A DNA stretch of 64,000 nt. Source: Neolewinella aquimaris (GTDB lineage: Bacteria; Bacteroidota; Bacteroidia; Chitinophagales; Saprospiraceae). Of the stretch, positions 8,566 through 15,603 are shown piece by piece. A program made the position numbers and the translations under genes. How positions within the stretch are numbered: the first letter of the stretch is position 1; each line of letters opens with the position of its first letter. The stretch covers positions 1 to 64,000 of the forward strand of contig NZ_JACIFF010000007.1 in assembly GCF_014197245.1 (NCBI RefSeq). Reading direction: 5' to 3'. The notes beneath the pieces were generated by a model that had not been told where the DNA came from, searched no databases, and saw only the letters and a program-made list of their open reading frames with translations.

Positions 8566-9648
8566 CTATACGAACTTCTCCCCGTGCTCCGATTCCGCCT
8601 TGCTGCGCAGGGCCTTTATCTCCTGCTCCCGGTTGCGGGGGTATACGAGCAGGACGTCGCCTTCGTCGATGACGAGGAGGTCGTCGACGCCGCCGACAAC
8701 GATGAGCTTGTCCTTGGGGCCGCGGATGTAGCTGTTGTGGGTGTCTTCGATGATGACCTTACCGGAAATTACGTTGCCGTCCTTGTCCTTGTCGCTCTCG
8801 TGGTAGAGGGCTCCCCAGGCTCCGAGGTCCGACCAGCCGAACTGGGCGGGGATGGTGAAGATGTTGCTGGCGTTCTCCATGATCGCGTAATCGACGGAGA
8901 TGCTGGGAGTTTGGGGGTAGAACTCGTCGATGAAGGACTGTTCCTCATCCGTGTTGTAGTAGTTCAGGCCCTGGGAGAGGAGGGCGTAGATTTCGGGTGC
9001 AAAGTTTTCGTAGGCCTCGAGGATGGTCTTGGCGCGCCAGATGAAGATGCCGGCATTCCAGAGGTAGTCGCCGCTGCGGAGGAAACTTTTGGCGGTATCC
9101 AGGTCGGGTTTTTCGGCGAAGCGCTTGACGCGGTAGACGTCTTCCGCCTCCGTCGTCTCATCAATGAACTGGATATAGCCGTATCCGGTATGCGGTGCAT
9201 CGGGTGAGATGCCGAGGGTGACCAGGGCATCATTCTCGGCCGTAAAGCGTAGGGCCTTGTTGATGTTGGCGGTGAAGAGGCTGTCGTTGACGATCAGCGC
9301 GTCACTGGGGGCGATCACGAAATTGGCTTCGGGATCGAGGGCGTGCAGCTTGAAGGCGGTATACGCTACGCAGGGGGCGGTGTTGTTCCGGCTCGGTTCG
9401 CAGAGAATCTGCTGGGGGGCGATCTCGGGGAGGTGTTCCTGGACGAGGTCCTTGTACTTGCCGTTCGTGACGATGTAGATTTTATCGGCCGTCGTGAGCT
9501 TTAGGAAGCGCTCGAAGGTCATGCGCAGCAGGCTGCGGCCATCGCCGGCGATATCGAGGAACTGCTTGGGCTTATCCTCCCGGCTGGCGGGCCAGAAGCG
9601 GGAGCCGACGCCACCGGCCATTATGGCTACGTAGGTATGTTCGTTCAT
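8566..9648 (-). CDS. manC: mannose-1-phosphate guanylyltransferase
   Basis: This enzyme makes GDP-mannose from GTP and mannose-1-phosphate for polysaccharide and glycan synthesis. The nucleotidyltransferase signature AGGVGSRFWPASREDKPKQF is at residues 11-30. The family motifs NTAPCVAYTAF, VIAPSDALI and FAEKPDL are all present. The ATG at 9648 gives the family's usual ~360 residues; the longer in-frame extension runs back into a REP hairpin and is rejected. Only the GT domain is present, with no fused phosphomannose isomerase domain. A perfect TAnnTTTG promoter element lies 30 bp upstream. Confidence 0.94.
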   Translation of the reverse strand: MNEHTYVAIMAGGVGSRFWPASREDKPKQFLDIAGDGRSLLRMTFERFLKLTTADKIYIVTNGKYKDLVQEHLPEIAPQQILCEPSRNNTAPCVAYTAFKLHALDPEANFVIAPSDALIVNDSLFTANINKALRFTAENDALVTLGISPDAPHTGYGYIQFIDETTEAEDVYRVKRFAEKPDLDTAKSFLRSGDYLWNAGIFIWRAKTILEAYENFAPEIYALLSQGLNYYNTDEEQSFIDEFYPQTPSISVDYAIMENASNIFTIPAQFGWSDLGAWGALYHESDKDKDGNVISGKVIIEDTHNSYIRGPKDKLIVVGGVDDLLVIDEGDVLLVYPRNREQEIKALRSKAESEHGEKFV

Positions 9649-9677
9649 GGGGGGTATTCTGTTCTGTGGAGAAAGGG

Positions 9678-9685
9678 CAAAAGTA
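9678..9685 (-). promoter_or_regulatory. putative -7 element (TACTTTTG) for manC
   Basis: On the minus strand TACTTTTG matches the Bacteroidota consensus TAnnTTTG exactly, 30 bp before the manC ATG. The -33 region falls at the edge of the REP hairpin at 9697-9744, so the mobile repeat abuts this promoter. Confidence 0.55.
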
Positions 9686-9696
9686 CGACACCCCCG

Positions 9697-9744
9697 TACA
9701 ACGCGGTCTATGACCGCGGCGTGCTCCGCTGCCTCCGGCAGCGG
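9697..9744 (-). repeat. REP element, inverted copy, 2 bp downstream of the RAYT stop codon
   Basis: This 48-bp unit has two hairpins. The first, read on the minus strand, is CCGCTGCC-gga-GGCAGCGG. The second is CGCGGTC-ata-GACCGCG, followed by the tail TTGTA. It is in opposite orientation to the two copies at 10482 and 10540. The second stem differs from theirs by compensating base changes, which supports a selected secondary structure. Confidence 0.88.
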
Positions 9745-9746
9745 CC

Positions 9747-10412
9747 TCAACCCGCCAGCGCCCTAACTTTTACGAAATTACTTCTCATCTCCTCCGTGTA
9801 GTAGTTTCCGCACCAGTTTGTCGGATCATCCGTCAGCCCTGCCTTAACGGGATTATTAAGTACATACCACAAGGTTCGTTCAAAATGGCCGAAACGCACC
9901 GTACGGCTATATTCTTTTTCTGCCCAAACCCTACGACCCTTAGCATCTTGCATCCGATTCAGTTTAGTCGCAGTGAAGCGCTTGTGCTCGGTTAGAATAT
10001 CCGCAAGGGGGGTACTGGAAGCGGAGCGGTTCTCTAACAGTACATGAACGTGGTTGCTCATCACACTTATGGCATAAATACGCAGTCCGTACCGCCGCGC
10101 GATGAATTTCCAGGAATCAATGACTACCTGCTTTGCCGCAGCGTCCTGTAGAAATCTGGGTCCCTGCATGGCTTTGTCCAGTAGCGTATCGAAAGCTATG
10201 TAATAGTCCAATTCACTCTCCGTTAGCCTTTGTCGGAAAGTTTTGCGAGCAGTTGCGTTCGTAGCTCGCTCTTCGAGGCTAATGTCTTCCTCCAGCTTTG
10301 CCCGCCGCAGTCGGTGTGAACTGTGCAGTTTAGATAGACCTAGATTGGGAATACTGCCGTAGAGGCGGTACGTGATGTGGGTCGGTGTGGAAGGGACGGG
10401 GGCGGTTCGCAT
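9747..10412 (-). CDS. REP-associated tyrosine transposase (RAYT, IS200-like Y1 domain)
   Basis: This 221-residue Y1 HUH-type transposase has the metal-binding HxH in MSNHVHVLL (His121, His123). The likely catalytic Tyr168 is in AEKEYSRTVR, and the RAYT C-terminal signature YVLNNPVKAGL follows. RAYTs process single-stranded REP hairpins and are domesticated relatives of IS200/IS605 TnpA. ATG 10412 is chosen because the longer frame translates REP DNA. Base composition is visibly more A+T-rich than the neighbours, suggesting transfer. Three REP units flank it: one inverted copy 2 bp past the stop and two direct copies upstream. The gene appears intact. Confidence 0.92.
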   Translation of the reverse strand: MRTAPVPSTPTHITYRLYGSIPNLGLSKLHSSHRLRRAKLEEDISLEERATNATARKTFRQRLTESELDYYIAFDTLLDKAMQGPRFLQDAAAKQVVIDSWKFIARRYGLRIYAISVMSNHVHVLLENRSASSTPLADILTEHKRFTATKLNRMQDAKGRRVWAEKEYSRTVRFGHFERTLWYVLNNPVKAGLTDDPTNWCGNYYTEEMRSNFVKVRALAG

Positions 10413-10481
10413 GGGTGGTTTTTGCGATAAACATACGTTTTGTTTTTTATATCCACAAAACAACATGTTTTGTTTTTCTAG

Positions 10482-10529
10482 CCGCTGCCGGAGGTAGCGG
10501 AGGACTTCGCGGCTGCAAGCCGCATTGTA
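10482..10529 (+). repeat. REP element, direct copy 1
   Basis: This 48-bp unit consists of hairpin CCGCTGCC-gga-GGTAGCGG, a six-base linker, hairpin GCGGCT-gca-AGCCGC and tail ATTGTA. It lies 70 bp upstream of the RAYT start codon and is separated from the next copy by 10 bp. Confidence 0.88.
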
Positions 10530-10539
10530 TCTGGGCACC

Positions 10540-10587
10540 CCGCTGCCGGAGGCAGCGGGGGACGGCGCGGCTGCAAGCCGCATCGTA
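10540..10587 (+). repeat. REP element, direct copy 2
   Basis: This second 48-bp direct unit has the same two-hairpin design and tail ATCGTA. It ends 10 bp before the GTG start of the sigma factor gene, so it occupies the place where that gene's promoter and leader would be expected. Confidence 0.88.
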
Positions 10588-10597
10588 CTTTCGGGGC

Positions 10598-11143
10598 GTG
10601 ACGGACCTAGACCACATCACCCGTTTCCAGCGCAGCCGCAAATCCGGGGACCTGCTGCCGCTCTATCAGCGGTATGCGGAGCTCATTTACGGCTGGTGTC
10701 TGGGGTATTTGGGGACGGCGGAGCGGGCGGAGGACGCGGGAGCAGAGATCTTTACGGTACTGCTGGCCAAACTGGCAAAGCACGAGGTGGCTAACTTTCG
10801 CTCGTGGTTGCAGACCCTGGTCCGTAACCACTGCCTGATGCAACTGCGGCGGGAAAAGCGGGACCCCCTGCGGCAATCCCGGGAACCGCTTATGCAATCG
10901 GAAGAATTGATGCATCTACCGGAGGAAGCGGAAGCCACGCCGGATACCCGCCCCCTGCACCACTGCCTGAAGCAACTCGGGGAGGAACAACGGACCTGCA
11001 TTCGGCTGTTTTACCTGCAGGAAGGACATAGCTATCAATCCATCGCGGACCAACTAAATCTAAGCGTAGGCCGCGTACGTTCTCACCTGCAGAACGGCCG
11101 CCGCAACCTGAAAATCTGCCTCGAACGGCGACAAACCGAATAA
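10598..11143 (+). CDS. ECF-type RNA polymerase sigma factor
   Basis: This 181-residue sigma-70 family protein has region 2 around residues 15-75 (LLPLYQRYAELIYGWCLGYLG, then FRSWLQTLVRNHCLMQLRR) and a region 4 helix-turn-helix at about 140-175 (YQSIADQLNLSVGRVRSHLQ). It should direct transcription of a stress or envelope regulon. The start is GTG at 10598; the upstream open frame only translates REP DNA. It is followed after 10 bp by a membrane protein with anti-sigma features, also starting with GTG. A REP unit ends 10 bp upstream, so expression may depend on a promoter displaced by, or within, the repeat region. Confidence 0.9.
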   Translation: MTDLDHITRFQRSRKSGDLLPLYQRYAELIYGWCLGYLGTAERAEDAGAEIFTVLLAKLAKHEVANFRSWLQTLVRNHCLMQLRREKRDPLRQSREPLMQSEELMHLPEEAEATPDTRPLHHCLKQLGEEQRTCIRLFYLQEGHSYQSIADQLNLSVGRVRSHLQNGRRNLKICLERRQTE

Positions 11144-11153
11144 ACCGATCCAC

Positions 11154-11987
11154 GTGACCCCCGAGCAAAATCGTAGCGAAGAGCTGTTGCGCCGCTGGAT
11201 CAGCGGAGCGATCACCGCGCCCGAGGAGGCCGAACTCGAGCGGAGAGCTTCGGGCGACGACGGCCTGCGGGAAGCCTTCGAGGCACTGCGGGACCTACCG
11301 GAAGCAGACCACCACGCCCGCATCGAGGCGATGGTCGCCCGCGGGCAGCCCGCCCAGGGACAGCGACGCAAGCTCTTCCCCCGCTACGCCGCGGCCGCAG
11401 CCACTTTGTTGTTGCTCGGCATCGCTACTCTGCTTTTGCCCCATTACTACGCGGAGGAGGAAACTGCAGCTATCGCCATGGAGTCGGCTCCGGTAACCGA
11501 GGAACCCAGCTCGCCTCCGACCTTCACTGCTCCCGCGCCCCGCCGCCCCCCCGAAGTGGCGGAAGCCGTTGACCCAATCCCGCCGCAGGCGGAAGTAACC
11601 CAGGCCGAAAAAACGGCGCCCCAGACCTCCTTTAATGAATCGAGGGAAATGGACCTGGTGGATCAGGATTCCGCCGAACCGGTCATTGCTGCCGCCTCGC
11701 GTAGGGGATTGTCCCGGGTGGCCGACGAATTTCGTGCCCGCCCCGCGGAAGGCTACCCCACCCTGCGCGAACGAATCGTGACCGAACGGCCGGATGACCT
11801 TCCCACGGGAGAAGTAAGAGTAGAATTTCTCGTAAACCCGGACGGCAGCCTCAGCGACCTGCGCTTTCCGGATGAGCCCGGAGAGCCTACCGTCAACTAC
11901 GTAACCAAGGCGTTGGTCGAATCGACGTGGGAGAGTCTAGACCGATCCGGGCCCGTGCGCGTTTACCTTACCTTGCAATTCGAATAG
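11154..11987 (+). CDS. putative anti-sigma factor with TonB-C-like periplasmic domain
   Basis: This 277-residue single-pass membrane protein has an N-terminal cytoplasmic segment (RRWISGAITAPEEAELERR) resembling the start of Bacteroidota anti-sigma factors. One transmembrane helix lies at about residues 78-98, followed by a Pro/Glu-rich linker. The C-terminal domain (GEVRVEFLVNPDGSLSDLRF to VYLTLQFE) resembles the TonB C-terminal fold. The start is GTG. It directly follows the ECF sigma gene, so the likely role is to hold the sigma factor at the inner membrane and release it on an envelope signal. No zinc-binding HxxxCxxC is present. Confidence 0.75.
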   Translation: MTPEQNRSEELLRRWISGAITAPEEAELERRASGDDGLREAFEALRDLPEADHHARIEAMVARGQPAQGQRRKLFPRYAAAAATLLLLGIATLLLPHYYAEEETAAIAMESAPVTEEPSSPPTFTAPAPRRPPEVAEAVDPIPPQAEVTQAEKTAPQTSFNESREMDLVDQDSAEPVIAAASRRGLSRVADEFRARPAEGYPTLRERIVTERPDDLPTGEVRVEFLVNPDGSLSDLRFPDEPGEPTVNYVTKALVESTWESLDRSGPVRVYLTLQFE

Positions 11988-12001
11988 TTTATACCAGTAA
12001 C

Positions 12002-14830
12002 ATGACGTACGAAAACTTCACCACCAAGGCCCAGGAAGCCATCATCCAGGCGCAGAAGATCGCCAAGGAGATGGACCAGCAGCAGGTGGATACCCCCCAC
12101 TTACTGGCGGGGATCATGACGGTCGACGAGAGTGTGGCCGACTTTATCCTGAAAAAAGTAGGCGTCGGACTGGCCGACGTACGGCGGGAACTGAAGCAAA
12201 TCCTACAGGACTACCCCCGCGTAAAGGGCAGCAGTAAGCAGTACCTGACCGGCGACGCCAACCGTGCGCTGAGCCGGGCCAAGAAGATGCTCGTCGATTT
12301 TGGCGACCAGTACATCAGCATCGAACTCATGATGCTCGGCATCATCCAGGGAGCCAGCGACAAGGGCGCGCGCATCCTGAAGGACCTGGGCGCAACGAAC
12401 GACGGCATCCGCGGTGCCATCGAGGAGCTACGTAAGGGAAAAACCGTCGACGAGCCCAGCGGCGACGACACCTACAACCTCCTCGAAAAGTACACCGTCA
12501 ACCTCAATGAGCGGGCGGAAAACGGCAAGCTCGACCCCATCGTAGGCCGCGACGAGGAGATCCGGCGACTGCTCCAAATTCTGAGCCGCCGCAAGAAAAA
12601 TAACCCCCTGCTCATCGGTGAATCCGGGGTGGGTAAGACGGCCATCGTAGAGGGCATCGCCTGGCGCATCGTGAAAGGCGATGTGCCCGAGAGCCTGCGC
12701 GAGAAGCGCATCTTTGTACTCGACATCGCCGGCATGCTGGCCGGTGCGAAGTACAAGGGCGACTTCGAGGAACGCCTGAAGGGGGTCATTAAGGAAGTGA
12801 CGAACAGCGACGGCCGCTTCATCCTTTTCGTCGACGAGATCCACACCCTCATCGGGGCCGGCGGCGGCAACGGGGCCATGGACGCCGCTAACATCCTTAA
12901 ACCCGCCCTGGCGCGGGGCGACCTGCGGACGATCGGGGCCACCACCCTCGACGAGTACCAGAAGTACTTCGAAAAGGATAAGGCCCTGGTGCGCCGCTTT
13001 CAAACCGTCCGCATCGAGGAGCCCAGCGTGGAGGATACCGTCTCCATCCTGCGCGGACTGCAGGAACGCTACGAAGTGTACCACAAGATCGAGATCCTTG
13101 ACGAGGCGCTCGTCGCCGCGGCCGAACTGAGCAACCGCTACATCAGCGACCGCTTCCTGCCCGACAAGGCCATCGACCTCATCGACGAAAGCGCCGCCCG
13201 CCTGCGCCTCGAACTGGACAGCGTGCCCGAAGAGATCGACGAGTGGGACCGCCGCGTCCGCCAGCTCGAGATCGAACGGGAAGCCATCAAGCGCGAGAAC
13301 AGCGCCCCCAAGCTGCAGATCATCGAGGAGCAGATCGCCAACGCCCGCGAAAGACGCGACAGCCTCCGCGCCCGCTGGCACAACGAAAAGGAGCTGGTCG
13401 ACAACAGTCAGAACATCAAAAAGACCATCGAGGAATTGGAACACGAAGCCGCAAAGGCCGAGCGCAACAGCGACTTCGAAACCGTCGCCAAGATCCGCTA
13501 CGGACAACTCCAGGACCTAAAGAAACAACTCGCCGCCGCCGACAAGGAACTCGAGAACCTGCCCGACGAAAACCGCTTCACCAATGAGGAGGTCACGGCC
13601 AACGACATCGCCGAGGTAGTGGCCCGCTGGACCGGCATCCCGGTACAACGCATGCTGCAGAGTGAACGCGAGAAACTGCTGTTGCTGGAAGACGAGCTGC
13701 ACAAACGGCTCATCGGTCAGGAAGAAGCGGTGCACGCCGTTTCGGATGCCGTACGCCGCAGTCGGGCCGGACTCCAGGACGAGAATCGCCCCATCGGCAG
13801 CTTCATCTTCCTCGGACCCACGGGTGTCGGCAAGACCGAACTCGCCAAGGCCCTGGCCGAAGTGCTCTTCAACGACGAGCGCGCCATCACCCGCATCGAC
13901 ATGAGCGAGTACCAGGAGCGCCACACCGTGAGCCGGCTGGTGGGTGCGCCTCCGGGCTACGTGGGCTACGACGAGGGCGGTCAGCTTACCGAGGCCGTGC
14001 GCCAGCGCCCCTACTCCATCGTGCTGCTCGACGAGATCGAAAAGGCCCACCCCGACACCTTCAATATTCTGCTGCAGGTACTCGACGACGGGCGGCTCAC
14101 CGACAATCGCGGACGGGTGGCCAACTTCAAGAACACCATAATCATCATGACCTCCAATATGGGGTCGGACACCATCCTCGAAAACTTCGAGGACCTGGCC
14201 AACCTGGACGAAAAGCACCGACAGGACATCATTCAGACCACCAAGGAAGAAGTCTTCCAGACCCTACAGGAAAACCTGCGCCCCGAGTTTCTCAACCGCA
14301 TCGACGAGCGCATCATGTTTCAGCCGCTTACGCGGGACGAAATCAAGCAGATCGCCCGCCTGCTGCTCCGCAAGACCGAGAAGATGCTTGCCCGCCAGGG
14401 GATGGTCCTCAAGATCAGCGACCGTGCCCTAGGCTGGTTGTCCGAGCGGGGCTACGATCCGCAGTTCGGCGCCCGGCCCATGAAGCGGGTGCTGCAGGCC
14501 GATTTGGCCGACGAGCTTTCCAAGGACCTGATCTCCGGCAAATTCGTGGCCGGCGACACCATTTACACTGACCTGAACAACGACCGGCTCGTTTTCAGCA
14601 AGGAACCGTTTCCCGTCGCGCCGGCGGAGGAGAGCAGTCCGGAGCTTACCGCCGAGGCCGAGGCCGTCGCGCGTGAACTATCGGAGGGGCAGGACACCGG
14701 CAAAAAACGCAGCCGGCGCAGCAAGAAAAAGTCGGAGGAAGAGGTCAGCGATCCCGCAGCCAATGTTGCTGAGCTTAAAAAAGCAACCCAGGACTTACTA
14801 GACGCGACGGAGAAAGCGAAGGAAGGATAA
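12002..14830 (+). CDS. clpB: ATP-dependent disaggregase ClpB
   Basis: This 942-residue Hsp100 chaperone works with DnaK to dissolve protein aggregates. Order: Clp N-domain (1-145), AAA1 with Walker A GESGVGKT near 206 and Walker B ILFVDEIHT, a coiled-coil M domain (about 410-530), and AAA2 with GPTGVGKTE near 605 and VLLDEIEKAH. The long M domain distinguishes ClpB from ClpA/ClpC. Typical ClpB is about 860 residues. The extra ~75 residues form a charged tail with KKRSRRSKKKSEEE followed by a predicted helix. The ATG at 12002 is used; a longer in-frame start would overlap the preceding gene. Confidence 0.95.
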   Translation: MTYENFTTKAQEAIIQAQKIAKEMDQQQVDTPHLLAGIMTVDESVADFILKKVGVGLADVRRELKQILQDYPRVKGSSKQYLTGDANRALSRAKKMLVDFGDQYISIELMMLGIIQGASDKGARILKDLGATNDGIRGAIEELRKGKTVDEPSGDDTYNLLEKYTVNLNERAENGKLDPIVGRDEEIRRLLQILSRRKKNNPLLIGESGVGKTAIVEGIAWRIVKGDVPESLREKRIFVLDIAGMLAGAKYKGDFEERLKGVIKEVTNSDGRFILFVDEIHTLIGAGGGNGAMDAANILKPALARGDLRTIGATTLDEYQKYFEKDKALVRRFQTVRIEEPSVEDTVSILRGLQERYEVYHKIEILDEALVAAAELSNRYISDRFLPDKAIDLIDESAARLRLELDSVPEEIDEWDRRVRQLEIEREAIKRENSAPKLQIIEEQIANARERRDSLRARWHNEKELVDNSQNIKKTIEELEHEAAKAERNSDFETVAKIRYGQLQDLKKQLAAADKELENLPDENRFTNEEVTANDIAEVVARWTGIPVQRMLQSEREKLLLLEDELHKRLIGQEEAVHAVSDAVRRSRAGLQDENRPIGSFIFLGPTGVGKTELAKALAEVLFNDERAITRIDMSEYQERHTVSRLVGAPPGYVGYDEGGQLTEAVRQRPYSIVLLDEIEKAHPDTFNILLQVLDDGRLTDNRGRVANFKNTIIIMTSNMGSDTILENFEDLANLDEKHRQDIIQTTKEEVFQTLQENLRPEFLNRIDERIMFQPLTRDEIKQIARLLLRKTEKMLARQGMVLKISDRALGWLSERGYDPQFGARPMKRVLQADLADELSKDLISGKFVAGDTIYTDLNNDRLVFSKEPFPVAPAEESSPELTAEAEAVARELSEGQDTGKKRSRRSKKKSEEEVSDPAANVAELKKATQDLLDATEKAKEG

Positions 14831-14916
14831 ACCAGGTGGTGGCGGGATGCAGGGCGGTCCCCGAAGGAAGCGACAAGGTGCTGCGCCGAACCAAATGATA
14901 GCAATTAAAGTTGTAT

Positions 14917-14936
14917 AATCTGTTCAAACACAGATT
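14917..14936. promoter_or_regulatory. perfect inverted repeat abutting a start codon
   Basis: AATCTGT-tcaaac-ACAGATT is a perfect 7-bp inverted repeat ending one base before the ATG at 14937. TATAAT at 14914-14919 overlaps its left arm. It could be a protein-binding operator or an RNA hairpin affecting translation. Confidence 0.45.
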
Positions 14937-15419
14937 ATGAAAACCATCGCGCTCAGGTTCGGCCTCTACTTTTTTGGTGGCTTGGTAGCCATATTTTTAC
15001 TGAGTTACCTACTTGGTCTCGCGGCGAACTACCAGTTGAGAGTGGTCAATGGTTTTCTGCACATGGCCGTACTTTACTACGGCATCAGGGAACTGCGTGT
15101 AAGACAGCCCGACACTCACCAGAATTACGTCAGTGGCGTCGCTCAGGGGCTCTACATAGGTGCGGTGGGCACTGTCCTGTTTTCGATCTTCACCGTCCTG
15201 TTCCTTGCCGGTGCTCCCAATCTAATGGCGCAGTTACAGGCAGCGACCCCCCTGGGCAATTCCCTTACCCCCGTTACCGCCGGCGTATTCATCCTTATGG
15301 AGGGAGTTGCCGTCAGCCTGATCGGCTCTTACCTACTAACCCGCTACGTCGATGCCCGACTGGAGAAAAAACGGGGGGCGGAGAGTGACTACACAAGTCG
15401 CAGATCGATCGCGGAATAG
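14937..15419 (+). CDS. DUF4199-like membrane protein
   Basis: This 160-residue protein has four hydrophobic helices (about residues 8-28, 36-50, 72-96 and 110-135). The layout resembles DUF4199, a Bacteroidota-specific membrane family: LHMAVLYYGIRELR followed by a glycine-rich third helix (SGVAQGLYIGAVGTVLFS). Function is unknown. The 5' leader contains a perfect inverted repeat up to the start codon. A basic tail (RLEKKRGAESDYTSRRS) is likely cytoplasmic. It stands alone between clpB and the large cytochrome protein gene. Confidence 0.65.
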   Translation: MKTIALRFGLYFFGGLVAIFLLSYLLGLAANYQLRVVNGFLHMAVLYYGIRELRVRQPDTHQNYVSGVAQGLYIGAVGTVLFSIFTVLFLAGAPNLMAQLQAATPLGNSLTPVTAGVFILMEGVAVSLIGSYLLTRYVDARLEKKRGAESDYTSRRSIAE

Positions 15420-15575
15420 TTATTCTCGGCGAGTAAGCACCCGTGGCAGGAGAAATACACAGGCTGGGCGGCGGCGCGCGGGTGCAATGTCTCACTCCGA
15501 GGGCGTAATCGTGTCAATTTTACAATAAGCCGTGCCCATGAAGTGGAAGTGAGTGGAAAGTTGCGGGTGGCAAGC

Positions 15576-15583
15576 TATCTTTA
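15576..15583 (+). promoter_or_regulatory. putative -7 element (TATCTTTA)
   Basis: TATCTTTA is one base from TAnnTTTG and lies 20 bp before the ATG of the large haem-binding lipoprotein gene. No convincing -33 element is seen at the usual spacing. Confidence 0.4.
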
Positions 15584-15603
15584 GCAGTCGTTAACCATCG
15601 ATT

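Noticed and set aside
9649-9750. Upstream extension of manC
   Set aside because: The extra codons translate a REP hairpin; ATG 9648 gives the family's normal length and follows a good promoter element.
10385-10597. Upstream extension of the sigma factor
   Set aside because: It would translate through two REP units; the sigma region 2 begins at the GTG.
12428-13507. Long open frame antisense to clpB
   Set aside because: It overlaps the conserved AAA1 and M-domain coding region, has no recognisable domain, and is typical of high-G+C shadow frames.
14563-14904. Small open frame antisense to the clpB 3' end
   Set aside because: It reads through the clpB tail and the SRP-like segment, has no motif and no ribosome-binding context.
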